Assembly (NCBI GenBank): GCA_002390675.1
Contig: DGPZ01000020.1
Coordinates: forward strand, 1-47,793
DNA length: 47,793 nt
From: Deltaproteobacteria bacterium UBA4427
GTDB taxonomy: Bacteria; Myxococcota_A; UBA9160; UBA4427
Direction of reading: 5' to 3'
Position 1 is the stretch's first letter, and every line of letters starts with the position of its first letter. This document shows, one piece after another, positions 45,058 to 47,793 of this stretch. A program made the position numbers and the translations under genes. The notes beneath the pieces are model-generated. The model had not been told where the DNA came from. It made no database searches and saw only the letters and a program-made list of their open reading frames with translations.

Positions 45058-46076
45058 AGCGCGTGCCAATCCCTTCCACGGAAAACGAATTCCGCACTGC
45101 GTGCAGCGAGAAGAATTGCAAAGTCGATCACGAGGGTATGTTGGCGACCTACGGCGCGTAGCTTGAGCTCCCGCGATCGCGCAATCATCTCACCTAGCAC
45201 GGTATCTAGGGCAAGTTCGTGCTTGCCGGTCGAGCGCGCGACCATGCGGCGAATCTCTGTGCGGTGACTTCTCAGGAATGCAGCGGCGGAGGGAGAGCGG
45301 TTCGTGCTCTCTTCGATGGGTGTGAAGAAGCGCAGCAGGTCCTGGTCATACGCCCGAGAAGCGAGAACGCGGTATCGCTCTCGCTTCGTCCGGTAGTGGT
45401 CTCCGAGCGTTGTCTTGATGCGATGAACCGGATCTGGCTTCGCGCGGGAGCGGACGGGCGGAGATTGCCCTGCGAGTTCGTGCATCAGTTGATCGACATA
45501 ACGCAGCTTTTGGAGGGCCGGCCAGCCCATGTACTTTCGGCGCCAGCGTGATCCGGGAGTGAGCCAGACGGCGAAGGTCTCGGCGAAGTCCTCGTCGGGA
45601 TGGCTCTGCGCATACCAATGCGGGAGATGCACAACATAACGTCGGCTCCCGGGGTTCGGGCGGTAGTAGTCGGGATAGGGCTCGGTCGAGGATCCGAAGA
45701 GTTCACGCCACTTCTTGCGTCTATGGAGTCGGAAAGCGTGTTGTAAGGCATGGCCTGATTCATGGCGCAGGAGCCGGAGGCACTCGGCGTTTGTACCGCC
45801 TTCGACCTCGAGGATTTGGGAGCGCTCGAGTCGCTTGAGTCGCGGATGGGCGAGGTAGAAGGGAATCGCGATTCCGGGAATCGCGTCCGGAGAAAACCAT
45901 TCCTCGGAGAGCCAGCAATGAGGCTTCACACGCAGGTTGCGCGCGGCGAGTTCGTTGTAGAGCCGGCCGATAGGCGCTTCGAGTGGCGTGCCCTTGAGTT
46001 CAAGCCCGAGGTCGCAAATGCGCCAATCGAGCAACTCTTGATTCGTACACTTCTCCCAGGCGGGCGTGCGAGGCAT
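45054..46076 (-). CDS. Putative zinc-binding metallopeptidase (PF15887-like)
   Basis: Gluzincin-like protein of 340 residues without signal peptide. The zinc motif is His105-Glu106-x2-His109 in LLRHESGHALQ, with a third ligand candidate Glu162 or Glu166 in HPDEDFAETFAVWL. NLRVKPHCWLSEEWFSPDAIPGIAIPF marks the family's N-terminal half, here described piecewise as KPHCWLSEEW and PGIAIPFYLAHP. Family members sometimes carry an N-terminal zinc-ribbon; none is visible here. The C-terminal 120 residues are helical and basic. The stop codon overlaps the ATG of the ATP-grasp gene by four bases. A ligase plus peptidase pair suggests synthesis and trimming of a peptide, or modification of peptidoglycan precursors, but the real substrate is unknown. 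Confidence 0.87.
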   Translation of the reverse strand: MPRTPAWEKCTNQELLDWRICDLGLELKGTPLEAPIGRLYNELAARNLRVKPHCWLSEEWFSPDAIPGIAIPFYLAHPRLKRLERSQILEVEGGTNAECLRLLRHESGHALQHAFRLHRRKKWRELFGSSTEPYPDYYRPNPGSRRYVVHLPHWYAQSHPDEDFAETFAVWLTPGSRWRRKYMGWPALQKLRYVDQLMHELAGQSPPVRSRAKPDPVHRIKTTLGDHYRTKRERYRVLASRAYDQDLLRFFTPIEESTNRSPSAAAFLRSHRTEIRRMVARSTGKHELALDTVLGEMIARSRELKLRAVGRQHTLVIDFAILLAARSAEFVFRGRDWHAL

Positions 46077-46216
46077 AGCGAGAGTCTATCTCAGGGAACC
46101 AGGCCTGCTTCCTAACGGCCTCTTTGGGACGCGAAAATCTCGCTCCGCAGGGGCGACGAAAGCGGTAGTCTTTGGGGCTCGCACGGGGCGCGATCCACGC
46201 GCATGGGAGATTACAG

Positions 46217-47203
46217 GTGAAAATTTCGATCGGCTGTCCGCCAGGGCCCCAGAGCCTTGATCTCGCGCGCCGAGCCGAAGAACTCGGCTACGACCGGATC
46301 TGGCTCTACGACTCAGCGGCCATCTACGAAGATATTTGGATTCACCTAGCGCGGATCGGAGAGGCGACCGAACGCATCGGCCTGGGAACGGCCGTCCTCG
46401 TTCCGAACCTGCGACACGTAATGACGACGGCCTCAGCAATTGCGACGGTCGACCGCTTAGCACCCGGCCGACTCGCCTGTGCAATCGGAACAGGATATAC
46501 GGCGCGTCATATTCTCGGAAAGGGGCCGCTGACCTGGCAAACGACCCGCACCTGGATCGAGCAATTGCGGGGCCTCTTGGCCGGGGAAGTAGTCGAGATC
46601 GACGGTCGTCCCTGTCAGATGATCCATCGCCCGGAACTCGCGAAGGCGCGCCCCATCGATGTTCCGATCCTAGTTTCCGCCTTTGGACCGAAGGGCCTCG
46701 CCGTTACGCGCGAACTTGCAGATGGCTGGATGGGCGTCTCCTCTCCGCCCGAAGCCTTCGATTGGGCTGTGCATATGGTGAACGGGACCGTACTTGCGCC
46801 CGGCGAATCCCCCTCTGCGCAACGGGTGATTGATGACGTAGGAGCGTGGATGGTCGGGGCCTATCACGTGACGTGGGAGAATAATCCGGAGCGCATTGCG
46901 GCGATTCCCGGCGGCGCGGATTGGATTGCGCAGATCGAAAGTGAACGCCCCGCCGAGGAACGTCATCTCGCAGTCCATCAGAGTCATTGCACGCATCTCA
47001 ATGTTGCCGACCGAAAGGCAATTGCGGCGTTTGGCGACGCGATTCCGTGGCATGGTTGGGTTGGCGAGGCGGAAGAGGTGCGGAAACGCGCCGAGGAGAC
47101 GGCGGCTGCAGGAACGACAGAGATTCTTTATACGCCAGCCGGTGATAATCTGATCGGTCAGGCTGAAACTTTTTTCCGCGCGGTTGAGTCCGTTAAGGGC
47201 TGA
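46217..47203 (+). CDS. LLM-class (F420- or FMN-dependent) oxidoreductase
   Basis: Bacterial luciferase-like monooxygenase-family protein of 328 residues with a TIM barrel. Typical segments are ARRAEELGYDRIWLYDSA (about 18-35), RIGLGTAVLVPN, AIATVDRLAPGRLACAIGTG and VPILVSAFGPKGLAVTRELA. In the F420-dependent subgroup the cofactor is bound in this order of strands; FMN-dependent relatives look similar. The GTG 46217 start has GGGAG (46205-46209) at 7 nt and gives the normal MKISIG opening; 15 upstream in-frame residues are rejected. It diverges from the metallopeptidase gene and is followed 94 bp later by a truncated gene at the right edge. Confidence 0.9.
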   Translation: MKISIGCPPGPQSLDLARRAEELGYDRIWLYDSAAIYEDIWIHLARIGEATERIGLGTAVLVPNLRHVMTTASAIATVDRLAPGRLACAIGTGYTARHILGKGPLTWQTTRTWIEQLRGLLAGEVVEIDGRPCQMIHRPELAKARPIDVPILVSAFGPKGLAVTRELADGWMGVSSPPEAFDWAVHMVNGTVLAPGESPSAQRVIDDVGAWMVGAYHVTWENNPERIAAIPGGADWIAQIESERPAEERHLAVHQSHCTHLNVADRKAIAAFGDAIPWHGWVGEAEEVRKRAEETAAAGTTEILYTPAGDNLIGQAETFFRAVESVKG

Positions 47204-47296
47204 CCCTCAACCTCGCGATCACGACCGGTCAACATTTCAACTGTTTATCTTTAGGGATCGAACCGAATGGGTTCGCCCCACTAGCAAGGAGTCCTC

Positions 47297-47793
47297 ATGC
47301 TCACAAAGTTCGACGATTATCCGATTCACCAGACGCCGGAACCGCTGGCTGTTGTCGCCACATCTGATCGCAACGCCTACGACCGCTATTGGTTCAACGG
47401 CTACCAAGACGATGGCGAATTCTATTTCGGGATCGGAGCCGCCGTTTATCCGAACCTCGGCATTATGGATTGCGGCCTCTCGATCGTGCATGACGGCGAG
47501 CAGAACTCCTTCCATGGTTCGCGCCGGGCGCCGGATGAGCGAAGTGAGATTGAGGTCGGCCCCTTCAAGATAGAGATCATCGAACCGATGATGAGTCTTC
47601 GCGTGACCCTCGATGACAATGAATCGGGGATCACCGCCGATCTGCTCTGGATCCCACGCACGGCGAGCTTTGCGGAAGAGATGCAACGCTCGAAGCGAAC
47701 GCCGACCAGCGCGCCCCGACATATGGAAGCGACTCGCTTCAATCAGTTCGGGAACTGGCAGGGCGAGATTCGCTACAAGGGAAAGACCGTCAC
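47297..47793 (+). CDS. Conserved hypothetical protein (DUF7064/DUF7065-like), cut by the right edge
   Basis: An open frame of at least 165 codons from ATG 47297 to the window end, without a stop. AAGGAG at 47286-47291 lies 5 nt before ATG. The opening FDDYPIHQTPEPLAVVATSD, followed by RYWFNGYQDDGEFYFGIG, PNLGIMDCGLSIVHDGEQ and RFNQFGNWQGEI, resembles a family of conserved hypothetical proteins found in actinobacteria and environmental proteobacteria that I associate, from memory, with DUF7065/DUF7064. The sequence predicts a beta-sandwich-like protein without signal peptide. Function is unknown. It is 93 bp downstream of the LLM gene and possibly in the same transcript. Confidence 0.82.
   Translation, partial: MLTKFDDYPIHQTPEPLAVVATSDRNAYDRYWFNGYQDDGEFYFGIGAAVYPNLGIMDCGLSIVHDGEQNSFHGSRRAPDERSEIEVGPFKIEIIEPMMSLRVTLDDNESGITADLLWIPRTASFAEEMQRSKRTPTSAPRHMEATRFNQFGNWQGEIRYKGKTV

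Overview
This 47.8 kb window reads as chromosome of a Gram-negative, GC-rich, aerobic heterotroph. It encodes an outer-membrane beta-barrel, several lipoproteins, Sec-exported enzymes, a PQQ/heme c alcohol dehydrogenase and a dense set of acyl-CoA and ester enzymes. The gene content is typical of poorly cultured Myxococcota/'Deltaproteobacteria'- or Binatota-like environmental lineages, but no rRNA or other decisive marker is present, so the assignment is an inference. I saw no tRNA, rRNA, CRISPR array, transposase, integrase or phage gene. Coding density is about 90 %. Several starts are TTG or GTG, chosen here from Shine-Dalgarno spacing and family alignment.

Layout. 1-900: the truncated end of a caspase-like ORF, then about 700 bp without a gene. 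893-2992: a K+-dependent membrane pyrophosphatase followed by a strong terminator. 3071-3977: no convincing gene. 3978-4748: an HSD10-like SDR with its own terminator. 4895-7823: a diiron-type 'metal-dependent hydrolase' gene divergent from a membrane methyltransferase-like gene, a TMEM220-like gene and an F420-type nitroreductase gene. 7944-11732: amidohydrolase, epimerase-like SDR and a phosphotransferase. 11804-13952 (minus): beta-barrel protein and an ACAD10/11-type acyl-CoA dehydrogenase. 14438-18262: lipoprotein carboxylesterase, FAD steroid-dehydrogenase-like protein and DUF3820. 18385-25948 (minus): an operon-like run of exported amidohydrolase, exported alpha/beta hydrolase, PQQ-cytochrome alcohol dehydrogenase and thiolase-like protein. 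26352-27128: an SDR. 27159-37152 (minus): a long array of esterase, molybdopterin oxidoreductase, DUF3604, Cys-less thiolase, DUF35, SDR, MFS and lipoprotein. 37284-40842: zinc alcohol dehydrogenase, DUF547, cytochrome c lipoprotein and PuuD-like membrane domain. 41233-47793: MetRS, flavin-binding protein, translationally coupled metallopeptidase/ATP-grasp pair, LLM oxidoreductase and a cut-off gene at the right edge.

How it fits together. Most of the window looks like catabolism of hydrophobic oxygenated substrates such as esters, hydroxylated acids, sterol- or terpenoid-like compounds. Exported hydrolases and a periplasmic alcohol dehydrogenase would act first. SDRs, a FAD dehydrogenase, an acyl-CoA dehydrogenase and thiolase-fold proteins would act in the cytoplasm. 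Three pairings deserve attention: a kinase plus a phosphate-eliminating-type acyl-CoA dehydrogenase (LvaA/LvaC or ACAD11 logic), a thiolase lacking the nucleophilic Cys next to a DUF35 protein (Ltp2/ChsH2 logic), and a metallopeptidase coupled by ATGA overlap to an ATP-grasp ligase. MetRS carries HLGY in place of the HIGH signature.
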